Shown piece by piece: positions 40,884 to 49,619 of a DNA stretch of 64,000 bases; the stretch's first letter is position 1; every line of letters begins with the position of its first letter. Location of the stretch: contig CBIHON010000023.1 in the NCBI GenBank assembly GCA_966211965.1, positions 24,073 through 88,072 on the forward strand, written 5' to 3'. The notes below the pieces were generated by a model, which was not told where the DNA came from, did no database searches, and saw only the letters and a program-made list of their open reading frames with translations. The translations under genes were made by a program, and so were the position numbers. Origin of the DNA: CBIHON01 sp966211965. GTDB taxonomy: Bacteria; Pseudomonadota; Gammaproteobacteria; Burkholderiales; Burkholderiaceae_D.

Positions 40884-43124
40884 TCAATACAGCGGCGTGC
40901 AACTGTTCTTCCGCAATATTTCAGCCCAGCCGAGAGAGCCGCGCGCTACGTTGAAGTTGGTCATATACCGGTTGAACACATTCACGACCTTGGTAAGGAG
41001 CGTCGGATCATAATCGGCAAGGTCGATCCAGTCATAGCCGGCCGTCACGCGGTCATAATTGCTGGTCGGCAGACCCGTTCCGTCAATCTCCACCGCAACA
41101 TCGTTAGGGCCAGGCTGACCGTTGAGGATCTTGTTCTTGAACGTAGCCGCCATCTTCAGCATATCGGAGTCGGTCAAACCACCGATCTTGAATTTTCCGG
41201 CCGCGATCAGCAAAGACATGTCCACGTGTCCGTGATTGGTATCTTCCCATCCATTTCCTGGGCGTCCGCCTTCATAGCGCCAGAGGTAGCCGCCATTCAC
41301 GTTTTGCGCAAACTTCAGGAAATAGTTGGCCGCCTTGTCCGCCTTATAGAGGGCGGCCGGAGGAGGCGTCAAACCCTTGAGCCGGTACACGCGATCCACC
41401 AGCAGCCAGGCTTTTGCCATCGAAGCACCCTGGTTGTACATCACCAGCGAGCTGGTGCCGCAGAGGCTGGCTCCGTCTCCACCGCAAGACGAGTAGATGT
41501 AAAAGCTGGCATCGAGTACCGGCGAATGATCAACCCAGCGAGGATCGTACACTTTAAGAGCGCGTTCCACACGGGCCAGATAAGTATCCGCCTTTGCGCG
41601 ATAGCCGACGAAACGCGGATCCTTATATACCGAATAGACGAAGTGCATGATCGATTGGGTCACCTGTGCAGTGCCGAGCTGGTCATACAGCGGCTTGGCG
41701 CCCCATCCGCCGCCGGCGTTTTCGACTGACAGCATGTGATTGATTGCAACGACAGCACGGTCAAGATACTTGGTATCGCCAAAGGTCAAGGCCATCGATA
41801 CATATGCTCTTAGCCAATAATACTGAGTCCAGGCCAGATCGCCGCCGTCCCTGCTGAGGTCAGGAACCGTGCTGCCAAAGAAATGCGCATCCCATGCCGC
41901 CTTGGAGCCGATCACCGGAGCGATCGTGCTGGGAGTACATGCAACCGGTGGAGGCGTAGTCTGTGTTGCAACATTGAACGAGCTGACCATATGGTTATTG
42001 GAGGTATTGCTCTCCGGGTATAGCGCCCCGCTATTTACCCAGGCATCGACGCTGTGCATGCCGGAGGTTGCCGTCCATGCGCTGCTTGCGGTAACCGTTA
42101 CCGAGCCGCCGGCTGGAATCGACGCAGTATTGCTCTGCGAAGAAGTGCTGCTCGTGCGGTCGACCGTGAAGCGAACGCCGTTTGCCACGCCGGCTGGCGT
42201 TGCCGCCGTGCCCTGGTTTTTGATGGTTGCGCTAAAAGTGACAGCCTGGTTTACGGTCGGGTTGGTCGGATTCATGGTGACGGCGGTCACGATCATGTCG
42301 GCAGTCTTGGCGACAGCGGAATCATATGCTGCCTTGACAAGATTATTTGAAGAGGTGCCGGAATCGACGCGAACCAGTAAGTAGTAGGTTCCGGCCGACG
42401 GCGCGGCAATCGTGATTGCCTCGTTGTTGGTGGAACCGTTCGACTTTTGGTCATACACCGTCATGCTGGGCTGCGAACCGAATTTCGAAAAAATATCGAT
42501 GTCGCCACCAGAACCGTTGGTGGTGGTGAAGCGCAGATTGGTCGCACCTGCCGGAACGGCAATCTGATACATCTTGCTGGCCGGTGCAGTACCGGAAAAG
42601 CTCACGGCGACGTTGTTCGTCAGCGTTGCCACGCTGCTGGCATCGTAAGCGGCCTTTATGGAGTTATTCAAAGAGGTGCCGGAATCGACATGCACCAGCA
42701 GGTAGTAAGTCCCTGCAGAGGGGGCGGCAATTGTGATTGCCTCGTTGTTGGTGGAACCGTTGGACTTCTGGTCGTACACCGTCATGCTGGGCTGCGAACC
42801 GAATTTCAAGAAAATATCAATGTCGCCGCCGCTACCGTTGGTGGTGGTGAAGCGCAGATTGGTCGCGCCCGCAGGAACAGTAATCTGGTACATCTGGTTG
42901 GCGGGAGCGGTGCCGGAAAAATTCGCCGCCACATTGTTGCTCAGCGTGATGGTGCTGAGCTGCGCATGCGCATGGGGATGGAGAAAAAAGAAAAATACGA
43001 AGAGCGATAAGACAAGTGTCCAGGCTTTCATCCATTTTTCTGCATATGAGATGGTGTAGCTCTGGTTTCTTTTTTCAATAGACTTCGACTGCGTTTTTAA
43101 GTGAATAGTTGAGAATGTCATCAT
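40884..43124 (-). CDS. Secreted PPC-PPC-CARDB protein with alpha/alpha-barrel-like C-terminal domain
   Basis: 746 residues. A hydrophobic export signal (WTLVLSLFVFFFFLHPHAHA) ends near residue 55. Two near-identical PPC-type beta domains of 107 residues follow, then a CARDB-like domain (~280-385, ADMIVTAVTMNPTNPTVNQA) and a TTPPPVAC linker. The C-terminal ~340 residues match the 38074 protein (DGGDLAWTQYYWLRAYVSMA, WEDTNHGHVDMSLLIAA). The overall fold suggests a secreted enzyme acting on a polysaccharide, perhaps this EPS, but catalytic residues are not identified. The ATG at 43124 has AAGGA upstream and gives an unusually long signal n-region. ATG 43031 begins right at the signal peptide but has no clear ribosome site. 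Confidence 0.85.
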   Translation of the reverse strand: MMTFSTIHLKTQSKSIEKRNQSYTISYAEKWMKAWTLVLSLFVFFFFLHPHAHAQLSTITLSNNVAANFSGTAPANQMYQITVPAGATNLRFTTTNGSGGDIDIFLKFGSQPSMTVYDQKSNGSTNNEAITIAAPSAGTYYLLVHVDSGTSLNNSIKAAYDASSVATLTNNVAVSFSGTAPASKMYQIAVPAGATNLRFTTTNGSGGDIDIFSKFGSQPSMTVYDQKSNGSTNNEAITIAAPSAGTYYLLVRVDSGTSSNNLVKAAYDSAVAKTADMIVTAVTMNPTNPTVNQAVTFSATIKNQGTAATPAGVANGVRFTVDRTSSTSSQSNTASIPAGGSVTVTASSAWTATSGMHSVDAWVNSGALYPESNTSNNHMVSSFNVATQTTPPPVACTPSTIAPVIGSKAAWDAHFFGSTVPDLSRDGGDLAWTQYYWLRAYVSMALTFGDTKYLDRAVVAINHMLSVENAGGGWGAKPLYDQLGTAQVTQSIMHFVYSVYKDPRFVGYRAKADTYLARVERALKVYDPRWVDHSPVLDASFYIYSSCGGDGASLCGTSSLVMYNQGASMAKAWLLVDRVYRLKGLTPPPAALYKADKAANYFLKFAQNVNGGYLWRYEGGRPGNGWEDTNHGHVDMSLLIAAGKFKIGGLTDSDMLKMAATFKNKILNGQPGPNDVAVEIDGTGLPTSNYDRVTAGYDWIDLADYDPTLLTKVVNVFNRYMTNFNVARGSLGWAEILRKNSCTPLY
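42301..42942 (-). repeat. Tandem 321-bp duplication encoding two PPC domains
   Basis: Two in-frame units of 321 bases (about 42301-42621 and 42622-42942) encode 107-residue PPC-type domains. In the block from AGATNLRFTTTNGSGGDID to KAAYD only about five residues differ (for example FLKFG versus FSKFG, VHVDSG versus VRVDSG). Such closeness indicates recent duplication or gene conversion. Confidence 0.9.
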
Positions 43125-43739
43125 GCATTTGTCCTTAAAAAACTGGTCTCTAAAATTGCTGCAAGGCCAGTTTTATCCTCCTTTTTTTTCCGAAAGGAAA
43201 GGACTTTTTTCGTTACCTGATTTGCAATGATGATGATAAATTTTTTTTTATTTTCCCTGTAAAAAAATAAAAAAACAGCTAAAAATAGTATGTTATGACA
43301 ATATCATTTAGTTCATTTACGTCATTCCAAAAATAGAAAGAAAGTTCCCTAGAGGAATAAATAAATTAATTTCCTCTTTTTTAGAGAAATTTTTCTCTCG
43401 GAAATTATGAAAAATAAGTCTTCCGAAATGCGGAAAAGTCCGGCTCATCAAGTTTCCTTTAGTTAAAAACAAGAGGAAATTTTTGCTCCCAGCCCGACAT
43501 TATTTTTCAAATAGACGCATGGATTTATTTCGTCAGTTTCGCGTAAGAATAGGTCTGATTTTTTTGAGATTTAGTTGCGCTTGCTGATTCAATAGACCTC
43601 GGCGCAAAACATAGACCAACTCTCTGTGAAATACAGCCATAGAGTTAAAAACTAATAGTGACACGCTTGAACGAGCCGAGTCAAATTGTCTTTCTTCGAC
43701 GTCTCCTCTTTCATGTAAAAGGACTTGCAACTAGTATTT
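43125..43739. promoter_or_regulatory. AT-rich intergenic region upstream of the PPC/CARDB gene
   Basis: 615 bases without a convincing gene and clearly richer in A/T than the surroundings, especially 43200-43480, with many A and T runs. A stem AAAACTGG/CCAGTTTT (43139-43174) lies in the likely leader of the 40884 gene. Such a tract is a typical promoter and a likely target of xenogeneic silencers such as H-NS/MvaT-type proteins. A 65-codon frame at 43533-43730 has no family features. Confidence 0.55.
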
Positions 43740-44525
43740 TTACGAGGCTTGATTCCGCGGCTCAGCTTTCTCTATAATCCGGCTTGTCAGCAATTGCCTG
43801 GAGATGCCTAGAATGAAGAGCGTGTTGGTAATCAAATAGCGCTTGAGCAGACGCCGTGGCTCCGAGCACAGGCGATATAGCCATTCCAACCCATGGCGCT
43901 GCCACCATAAGGGCGCGCGCTTGAGAGTGCCGGAATGGTAATCGAATGCAGCGCCTACGCCGATCATGACGGCATTGATGCGTCCGCAATGTGCTGCCAT
44001 CCATTTCTCCTGCTTGGGACAACCCAGTCCGATCAGAACCACATTTGCGCCGGAGCGATTGATCGCGTCCACCACGAACTCGTCTTCCTGCGCGGTAGGA
44101 GGACGAAACGGTGGTGAGTGCCAGCCGCCAATGCGCAGACCCGGAAACTGGTCTGCCACTTTTTTAATCAACTTGGCCATGGTCGCCTCTGTGCTTCCAT
44201 AGAAAAATACCACCTGCCCCAGTTGTTCCGCCTTGCTCAGATAACGCCACATCAAGTCAGGACCATTGATCCGCTCCTGCGAACGGAAACCGAACCGCCG
44301 TAGCGCCCAGGCGATGGGCGCACCATCCGGCGTGGACATGTCGGCAGTATTGATCACCATTCTGAATTCCGGATCAAGCGTGGTCGTAACCACTGAATGG
44401 ACATTGCAAATGCAGACATAATGGGATTCGCGCGCCTCGCCCCATGCCACAATCTGCCCTATGGCGTCATCCCATGACAATATATTGATGGGCGCCCCTA
44501 AAACCGATTGAAATTTACGTAACAT
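43740..44525 (-). CDS. WecB/TagA/CpsF-family glycosyltransferase
   Basis: About 261 residues of the GT26 family. Hallmarks are the TPDGAPIAWALR substrate loop, VVFFYGSTEATMAKLIKK, LIGLGCPKQEKWMAAH and GVGAAFDYHSGTLKRAP. Family members add N-acetylmannosamine or related sugars to lipid-linked intermediates. I use ATG 44525, which has GGAG 6 bases upstream; an in-frame GTG at 44537 is possible. The start overlaps the end of the GT4 gene by 11 bases, so both form a minus-strand pair. Together they add further sugars to the EPS repeat or to another glycan. Confidence 0.92.
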   Translation of the reverse strand: MLRKFQSVLGAPINILSWDDAIGQIVAWGEARESHYVCICNVHSVVTTTLDPEFRMVINTADMSTPDGAPIAWALRRFGFRSQERINGPDLMWRYLSKAEQLGQVVFFYGSTEATMAKLIKKVADQFPGLRIGGWHSPPFRPPTAQEDEFVVDAINRSGANVVLIGLGCPKQEKWMAAHCGRINAVMIGVGAAFDYHSGTLKRAPLWWQRHGLEWLYRLCSEPRRLLKRYLITNTLFILGISRQLLTSRIIEKAEPRNQAS

Positions 44526-45684
44526 AAAGCTCTCCACGAGTAACCGATAGCGCCTTTTGATAGATGCCGATCAGCATTTGGTAATTTTTTTTCGGCGTGT
44601 ATTTATTCAGGTATTCGAGGTACGCCGCCTGCCCCATGCGCAACATCGCCATGGGATGAGCCTCCGCCCAAGCGATTTTTTTTGCGAGGTCGTCGGCATC
44701 GCCGGGATTGAACAGCAGGCCGGTTACACCATCCTTGACCAGTTCGCCCAGCCCGCCATGGCGGCTGGCGATCACCGGCAGACCGCAGGAAAAGGCCTCG
44801 ACCGCCACCAGTCCGAAGGTTTCGTAACAAGTGCTGGGTGCGATCAGGAACAGCGAAGAATGCATCACACCAGCCACTTCCGCAGAGGGAAGAAATCCCA
44901 GGTAGTTGGCTCGAAAACGCTGCCGCACGCCTTCTTCCATTGGCCCCGCGCCGATCACGCGGACAGCGGAAGACCGCAGTTTCGTTACCGCTTCGATCAG
45001 GATATCCAACCCCTTTTCTGCCGAGAGACGGCCGACGAAGATTCCCCCTGCTCTTGCCTTCCACTCCGGCTTGCGATTGGAGACGACAAAATTAGGTTTG
45101 ATGTGAAGCCGCTCGGCGGGCAAGCCCCCTGCCGCAAACTTGTCGCGGCAGAATTTGTTCAAGACGATATAGCCCGTCACTTGATCGCGATAGGTACCGA
45201 TCATCCGATGGGTAGCCAGCATGGCGGTCGCGGCGGCCGACTGCAATGTCGATTCGCGGTAGCATTTGCGCGTGACGGCACGCCACGGCAATTTACCGAG
45301 GCAGTCTTCACATACTTTTCCTTTTCGCAAAAGCATCGCTTGCGGACAGAGCAAACGAAAGTTGTGCAAGGTCTGAATTGCGGGAATGCGCCGATGCGAC
45401 GCCAGCCAGTAAAGCGCAGGGGAAATAAGCGGAAAAGTATTATGCCCATGCATCAGGTCGGGCTGGAAGTCATCACATATCCGGCACAGGTCTTTGACGG
45501 CTTGCTGCGACCAGATCGATGCCCCTGCGGCCGCGATGCGGGACATGGTCCGGATTTCGTCATTGTGGCGGCGATATTCGGCCACCTCGTGGCCGTAACT
45601 GCGCAGCAGTTCGATTTCCGCATTGACGACGGCATCTTCGCCGCCCATGTGCTGATAAGAATTGTGCGCAATCAGAATTTTCAT
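44515..45684 (-). CDS. Glycosyltransferase family 4
   Basis: 389-residue GT-B enzyme. The N-terminal region has IAHNSYQHMGGEDAVVNAEI, a common GT4 opening. The donor-binding half has VGRLSAEKGLDILIEA and STCYETFGLVAVEAFSCGLP with the canonical E-x7-E motif. A cysteine-rich insertion FRLLCPQAMLLRKGKVCEDC is characteristic of one GT4 subgroup and may bind a metal. It is the first gene of a two-gene minus-strand unit with the WecB-like gene. It is probably cytoplasmic and attaches a sugar to the lipid-linked repeat; specificity unknown. Confidence 0.92.
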   Translation of the reverse strand: MKILIAHNSYQHMGGEDAVVNAEIELLRSYGHEVAEYRRHNDEIRTMSRIAAAGASIWSQQAVKDLCRICDDFQPDLMHGHNTFPLISPALYWLASHRRIPAIQTLHNFRLLCPQAMLLRKGKVCEDCLGKLPWRAVTRKCYRESTLQSAAATAMLATHRMIGTYRDQVTGYIVLNKFCRDKFAAGGLPAERLHIKPNFVVSNRKPEWKARAGGIFVGRLSAEKGLDILIEAVTKLRSSAVRVIGAGPMEEGVRQRFRANYLGFLPSAEVAGVMHSSLFLIAPSTCYETFGLVAVEAFSCGLPVIASRHGGLGELVKDGVTGLLFNPGDADDLAKKIAWAEAHPMAMLRMGQAAYLEYLNKYTPKKNYQMLIGIYQKALSVTRGELYVT

Positions 45685-45821
45685 CGCGAGCCCTTAAGTG
45701 CCGCCTCAATGTTTCCATTTGACCGCAGCCCCGGAACTTGTGAGTTGACAATCCTCAAAATCCATGTACTTATTGCCACCCGAATCCTTGGAGTCTCTAA
45801 CGTGAAAAGATTCTGAAGCAG

Positions 45822-45854
45822 AAAAAACCCGAGGCCATTGACCTCGGGTTTTTT
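45822..45854. terminator. Rho-independent terminator next to tRNA-Thr
   Basis: Stem AAAAAACCCGAGG/CCTCGGGTTTTTT with a short loop and T-runs on both strands. On the minus strand it lies 3 bases beyond the tRNA CCA end and would end tRNA transcription. Confidence 0.92.
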
Positions 45855-45857
45855 GTT

Positions 45858-45933
45858 TGGTGCCAGCTGAAGGATTTGAACCTCCCACCTCTTGATTACG
45901 CTTCAAGTGCTCTACCAGATGAGCTAAGCCGGC
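45858..45933 (-). tRNA. tRNA-Thr (anticodon CGT) with G at position 33
   Basis: 76 bases including encoded CCA. Acceptor stem GCCGGCT/AGCTGGC (one G-U), D arm GCTC/GAGC with GG in the loop, anticodon stem CTTGA/TCAAG, T arm GGAGG-TTCAAAT-CCTTC. The seven-base anticodon loop is AGCGTAA, placing CGT at 34-36 (reads ACG, Thr) but G instead of the nearly invariant U at position 33, and A at 32. All stems are intact, so the gene does not look generally decayed. Confidence 0.9.
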
Positions 45934-46260
45934 GAAAATTTGAGAATGGCGTATCGTTATTTTAGTGCGTCCATTTCCTTTATTTCAGTTTCAGGCAATG
46001 CAATCAACATGTGCTCATTAGACACCAAGGCAAAATTTTGACTTTGATATTTATCAATACAAGAGATAGCCGAGACGGAATTTTCAATTTCGAAAAAATT
46101 CAAAGTTGTGCTGGTGCTTTGTGCGCTATCGCACAGAAATTAATCTTGCCTGCGTATACATTCCTCATGTCGGCAAGGCAGAGGCATGCGCATTCTCCTC
46201 CGGCATTCACCGAAAGTCGCGATGCATTCATCACGTCATCGCCCAACCAAGGAGATTGAA
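45934..46260. other. Intergenic region upstream of csbD
   Basis: 327 bases with no convincing gene. The part 45950-46130 is AT-rich and probably includes promoters for the minus-strand tRNA and the plus-strand CsbD gene. No specific site is recognised. Confidence 0.4.
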
Positions 46261-46479
46261 ATGAACTGGAACATCATCGAAGGAAATTGGAAGCAGTTCA
46301 AAGGCACTATCAAGCAACAATGGGGCAAACTGACGGACGATCAACTTGACATGATCTCCGGCAAGCGCGAGCAACTCGCTGGAAAAATCCAGGAAGCCTA
46401 CGGCATCAGCAAGGATGAAGCCGAAAAGCAGATCAAGGCATTTGAAGAGCGTACCGAAAAAGATAGTCCGCTGCATTGA
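46261..46479 (+). CDS. CsbD-family stress protein
   Basis: 72-residue hydrophilic protein matching the CsbD family over its length: MNWNIIEGNWKQFKGTIKQQ, WGKLTDDQLDMISGKREQLA and a charged helical end. Members are induced by general or envelope stress; their molecular job is unclear. The start is secured by AAGGAG ending 7 bases before the ATG. An in-frame upstream extension exists but lacks family similarity. A BON-domain lipoprotein gene follows 162 bases later, a common stress-gene pairing. Confidence 0.93.
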   Translation: MNWNIIEGNWKQFKGTIKQQWGKLTDDQLDMISGKREQLAGKIQEAYGISKDEAEKQIKAFEERTEKDSPLH

Positions 46480-46641
46480 TCATGGCATCCGCCTGTAGTT
46501 TTTGACGGAACGAAAATACGCTTCTGGCGGTTCGTCGCCCTGCAATATGTGCAGCAGGCAGCAGCAAGGCAGGAACCGCCATACGCGGACTCGTCCACGC
46601 GAAACATCTCAGATCAGTTACTTTTTAAAGGAGCCACCATC

Positions 46642-46953
46642 ATGAAGATTCCCAATCGTTTCGCTGCCTTCCTGCTTTCTCTCGTTTTAATGGCGGTTGC
46701 GGGATGCGCCTCGACGCCAAAATCCGAAGGCACCGGCGAGTATATCGACGACGCGCTTATCACTGCTAAAGTGAAAGCCGAAATTTTCAACGACCCGCAG
46801 GTGAAAGCAACCGAAGTCAACGTGGAAACCTTCAAGGGCGTGGTGCAGTTGAGCGGCTTCGTCAACTCGCAGAGTGCGGCTAACAAAGCTGTGGAAATTG
46901 CGCGCAGCGTCAAGGGCGTCAAGTCCGTCAAGAACGATATGCGGCTGAAGTAA
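46642..46953 (+). CDS. BON-domain periplasmic lipoprotein
   Basis: 103 residues. A signal peptide ends in the lipobox VAGC (Cys ~22). One BON domain of ~70 residues follows (EYIDDALITAKVKAEIFNDP; VVQLSGFVNSQSAANKAVEI; GVKSVKNDMRL). BON proteins, such as OsmY and its relatives, bind envelope phospholipids and respond to osmotic or envelope stress. The ATG at 46642 is supported by AAAGGAG 9 bases upstream. It is next to csbD, which suggests joint stress control. Confidence 0.93.
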   Translation: MKIPNRFAAFLLSLVLMAVAGCASTPKSEGTGEYIDDALITAKVKAEIFNDPQVKATEVNVETFKGVVQLSGFVNSQSAANKAVEIARSVKGVKSVKNDMRLK

Positions 46954-47090
46954 GCGGTATTGGCGTAAGCTGCGGCAGTGGTCAGGCGGTTTACAGGCTA
47001 CGGGCGGCCAACCGTGTCCATTCGGATCTTTGGCCTGATATTAGATGGAATGTAGATTTTGGCCGCCTGATTCCAATTCGGTGCCGGCAA

Positions 47091-48800
47091 TTAAAACTCT
47101 TCCCATTCACTGTTGGCGCTTGCGCGCGCCTCTTCCAGGCGTCTGGGCTGCTTGGCCCGGAGCGCCGGGCGGCCGTGATTGCCGGCAGCGGTTGAGCCGG
47201 GATGGGCGGTCGCCGCTCTTGCCGTTCTCAATGGAATGACGGCAGCATCCACCATCCCATCCAGCTTGAACACGCTCACAACCTGGGCCAAGCTACTCGC
47301 CTGATCCTGCAGCGACTCTGCGGCTGCGGCGGCCTCTTCCACCAGCGAGGCATTCTGCTGCGTGACCTCATCCATCTGCGCAATCGCCTGATTGATCTGC
47401 TCGATGCCCGAGGTCTGCTCCTGGCTCGCTGCCGTGATCTCGCTGATAATGTCGCTGACCCGCTTGACGCTTTCCACAATCTCATCCATGGTCGCCCCGG
47501 CCTGATCGACCAGCCTGGTGCCGGCATCGACTTTCTCGACCGAGTCGCTGATCAAGGTCTTGATTTCCTTGGCTGCCGCCGCCGAGCGCTGCGCCAGGTT
47601 GCGCACTTCGCCCGCGACCACCGCAAAGCCGCGCCCCTGTTCGCCGGCCCGTGCCGCTTCCACCGCCGCATTCAAGGCCAGGATATTGGTCTGGAAGGCG
47701 ATGCCGTCGATCACGCCGATGATGTCGGCGATTTTTTTCGCCGAGTCGTTGATCGAGCCCATGGTGTCGACCACTTGCGACACGACCGCGCCGCCCTTGA
47801 GGGCGACATCGGAAGCCGACACCGCCAACTGGTTTGCCTGCCGCGCGTTGTCGGCGTTTTGCTTGACGGTACCGGTCAACTCCTCCATGGATGAGGCGGT
47901 TTCTTCGAGCGAGCCGGCTTGCTGTTCGGTGCGCGAGGACAGGTCGAGATTGCCGGAGGCGATCTGGCCCGATGCGGTGGCGATGGTGTCGGTGCCGTTG
48001 CGCACTTCACCGACAATCCGAACCAAGCTATCGTTCATCTCCCTTAACGCCTGCAGCAGCTGTCCGGTTTCGTCGGCCGAGCCGACCTCGATACGGCTGG
48101 TCAGGTCACCCGCAGCAACGGTCTGGGCAACTTTTACGGCTTGCGCCAACGGACGGGTAATGGAGCGGGCAATCCAGTATGCAAACCCGATGCCCGCAAG
48201 CAGCGCGGCAGCGCCCAGCAGCATGATCAATAGCTCACCCAGCTGGTATTGCGACTTTACCTCTTCGGAAAGCGTCGTCATTCGCTTGCTCTGATGCTGC
48301 GACAACGCGTGCAGGCTGGCCAGATAGGTCTCGAGTGCGGGCTGGAGCAGCGATTGGGAGAGCGTCCTCGCCTGTTCTCCCGCCCCTTCCTCCTTTGCCT
48401 TGAAAACAGTATTGCGCGCGTCGATGTAGGCCTTGCGCTTGGCGGCGACGTCGTCATCCATTGCATCTTCAGCGGCATCCTTGCGCATTCCCTCCCACTG
48501 CGCCTGCAATTCGCTGATGCGCTGGCTGGTCGCTTTGATCTTCTCGCTCAGGCGCTTCTGCTCCTGCTCGTCCGTGCTGTTTGCGCTGGCGATAGTCCGT
48601 ACGCCATTGATTTGCGATGCATATTTCCACTCGGTGATCAATCTTTCCTTGGCTGCTGCCTGGGTAACGATCTGCTCGGTCAAATCCCCGACAGTTTTAA
48701 GACGCCACATCCCGAGGCCGGAGATCACCGTCAGCAGTATCAGTACGACGGCAAATCCCACACCAAGCCGGACGCCAATTTTAAATTTTGCGAAGGTCAT
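47091..48800 (-). CDS. Methyl-accepting chemotaxis protein with CheR-tether pentapeptide
   Basis: About 569 residues. TM1 ~15-35, a periplasmic four-helix-bundle sensor (4HB_MCP), TM2 ~195-215, HAMP ~217-270, then a long signalling coiled coil with the hairpin tip GIAFQTNILALNAAVEAARA. Methylation-helix sequences (SLEETASSMEEL) flank it. The C-terminus ends in EWEEF, which fits the xWxxF docking peptide for CheR/CheB on a ~35-residue linker. The start ATG 48800 is chosen because the signal anchor begins there; an in-frame codon at 48833 adds 11 residues. No other chemotaxis genes are adjacent. Ligand unknown. Confidence 0.94.
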   Translation of the reverse strand: MTFAKFKIGVRLGVGFAVVLILLTVISGLGMWRLKTVGDLTEQIVTQAAAKERLITEWKYASQINGVRTIASANSTDEQEQKRLSEKIKATSQRISELQAQWEGMRKDAAEDAMDDDVAAKRKAYIDARNTVFKAKEEGAGEQARTLSQSLLQPALETYLASLHALSQHQSKRMTTLSEEVKSQYQLGELLIMLLGAAALLAGIGFAYWIARSITRPLAQAVKVAQTVAAGDLTSRIEVGSADETGQLLQALREMNDSLVRIVGEVRNGTDTIATASGQIASGNLDLSSRTEQQAGSLEETASSMEELTGTVKQNADNARQANQLAVSASDVALKGGAVVSQVVDTMGSINDSAKKIADIIGVIDGIAFQTNILALNAAVEAARAGEQGRGFAVVAGEVRNLAQRSAAAAKEIKTLISDSVEKVDAGTRLVDQAGATMDEIVESVKRVSDIISEITAASQEQTSGIEQINQAIAQMDEVTQQNASLVEEAAAAAESLQDQASSLAQVVSVFKLDGMVDAAVIPLRTARAATAHPGSTAAGNHGRPALRAKQPRRLEEARASANSEWEEF

Positions 48801-49619
48801 CTTTATCTTTCTTGTTTCTTGTAAATGCCGCACGCAACCAGCGCGCCGTCGGCTTTCTCGACATAGGCCGATTCACAATGATTTCTTTGGGCGCACCCCG
48901 TTCTTCGGCAACCCAAGCCGCCGGCATGAAGAGACCGCGTATCATTGCGATGAACAGCTTTTTTGTTTTTCATTTACCCTCCCCCAATGTTGATGATACG
49001 AAAGTTTTCCTGGGCAATCAACGCAGCCAAACCCCGGGGTTCGCCGCTGAAAGCACACCAACTCGGAACCTGTTTTTCGGGACGTCGTTGATGTCTTGCG
49101 GTCCCTGGCGGCAGCCCATCGCGCCCCTGCTTGTACATAGTTCATGACTCGTGTCATGCGCTCTTTTTTCAAACGCACCAGGTGCCCGATACGGGTCGGC
49201 GCGGCCTGAAACACGTTGTCCGGTCAGTCGCGTGGAATAGGCTCCGCTGTAACTTGCTGTTCGTATGCCTCCCTTGCAAGAATCTTGTTCAGCACTCCGG
49301 GCATGCATTTGTTCAAAACGATCGCTGCCGACGACGGCAAACGGGGATAGATTGCCTGCCTCTCGTGCATGGCAACCCAAACGATGGCGCGCGCGCGTCT
49401 ACTTCCGGTTGCTATACGGTACCGACCGACTGGGGATGGCGATATATCCTGGCGCAGCACCATTCAAATCGCGAAATATTTACATCAAGCAACTTTACCA
49501 TGGAAATTCGAACTGTACTTTTAATTGGTGACGGACAGCAAACGCCCTTGAGCCTGGCAAAAAGCAGACATCAACGACAACGTGGCAGCTTGAATTGCGC
49601 CGTCGAGTTGCATACTTCT
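48801..49619. other. Gene-poor region between MCP and kinase/GGDEF-EAL genes
   Basis: About 820 bases in which no family-like reading frame is seen on either strand. Open frames here have no domain features and overlap in several frames. It may contain the promoter of the MCP gene at the low end; the rest looks like non-coding or decayed sequence. Confidence 0.5.

Noticed and set aside
43533..43730. 65-codon minus-strand frame in the AT-rich gap
   Set aside because: No ribosome site, no family features, and typical of random open frames in such a tract.
48801..49619. A hidden gene or RNA in the gap between the chemoreceptor and the kinase gene
   Set aside because: No family-like frame, no strong hairpin and no tRNA-like fold could be supported by eye.
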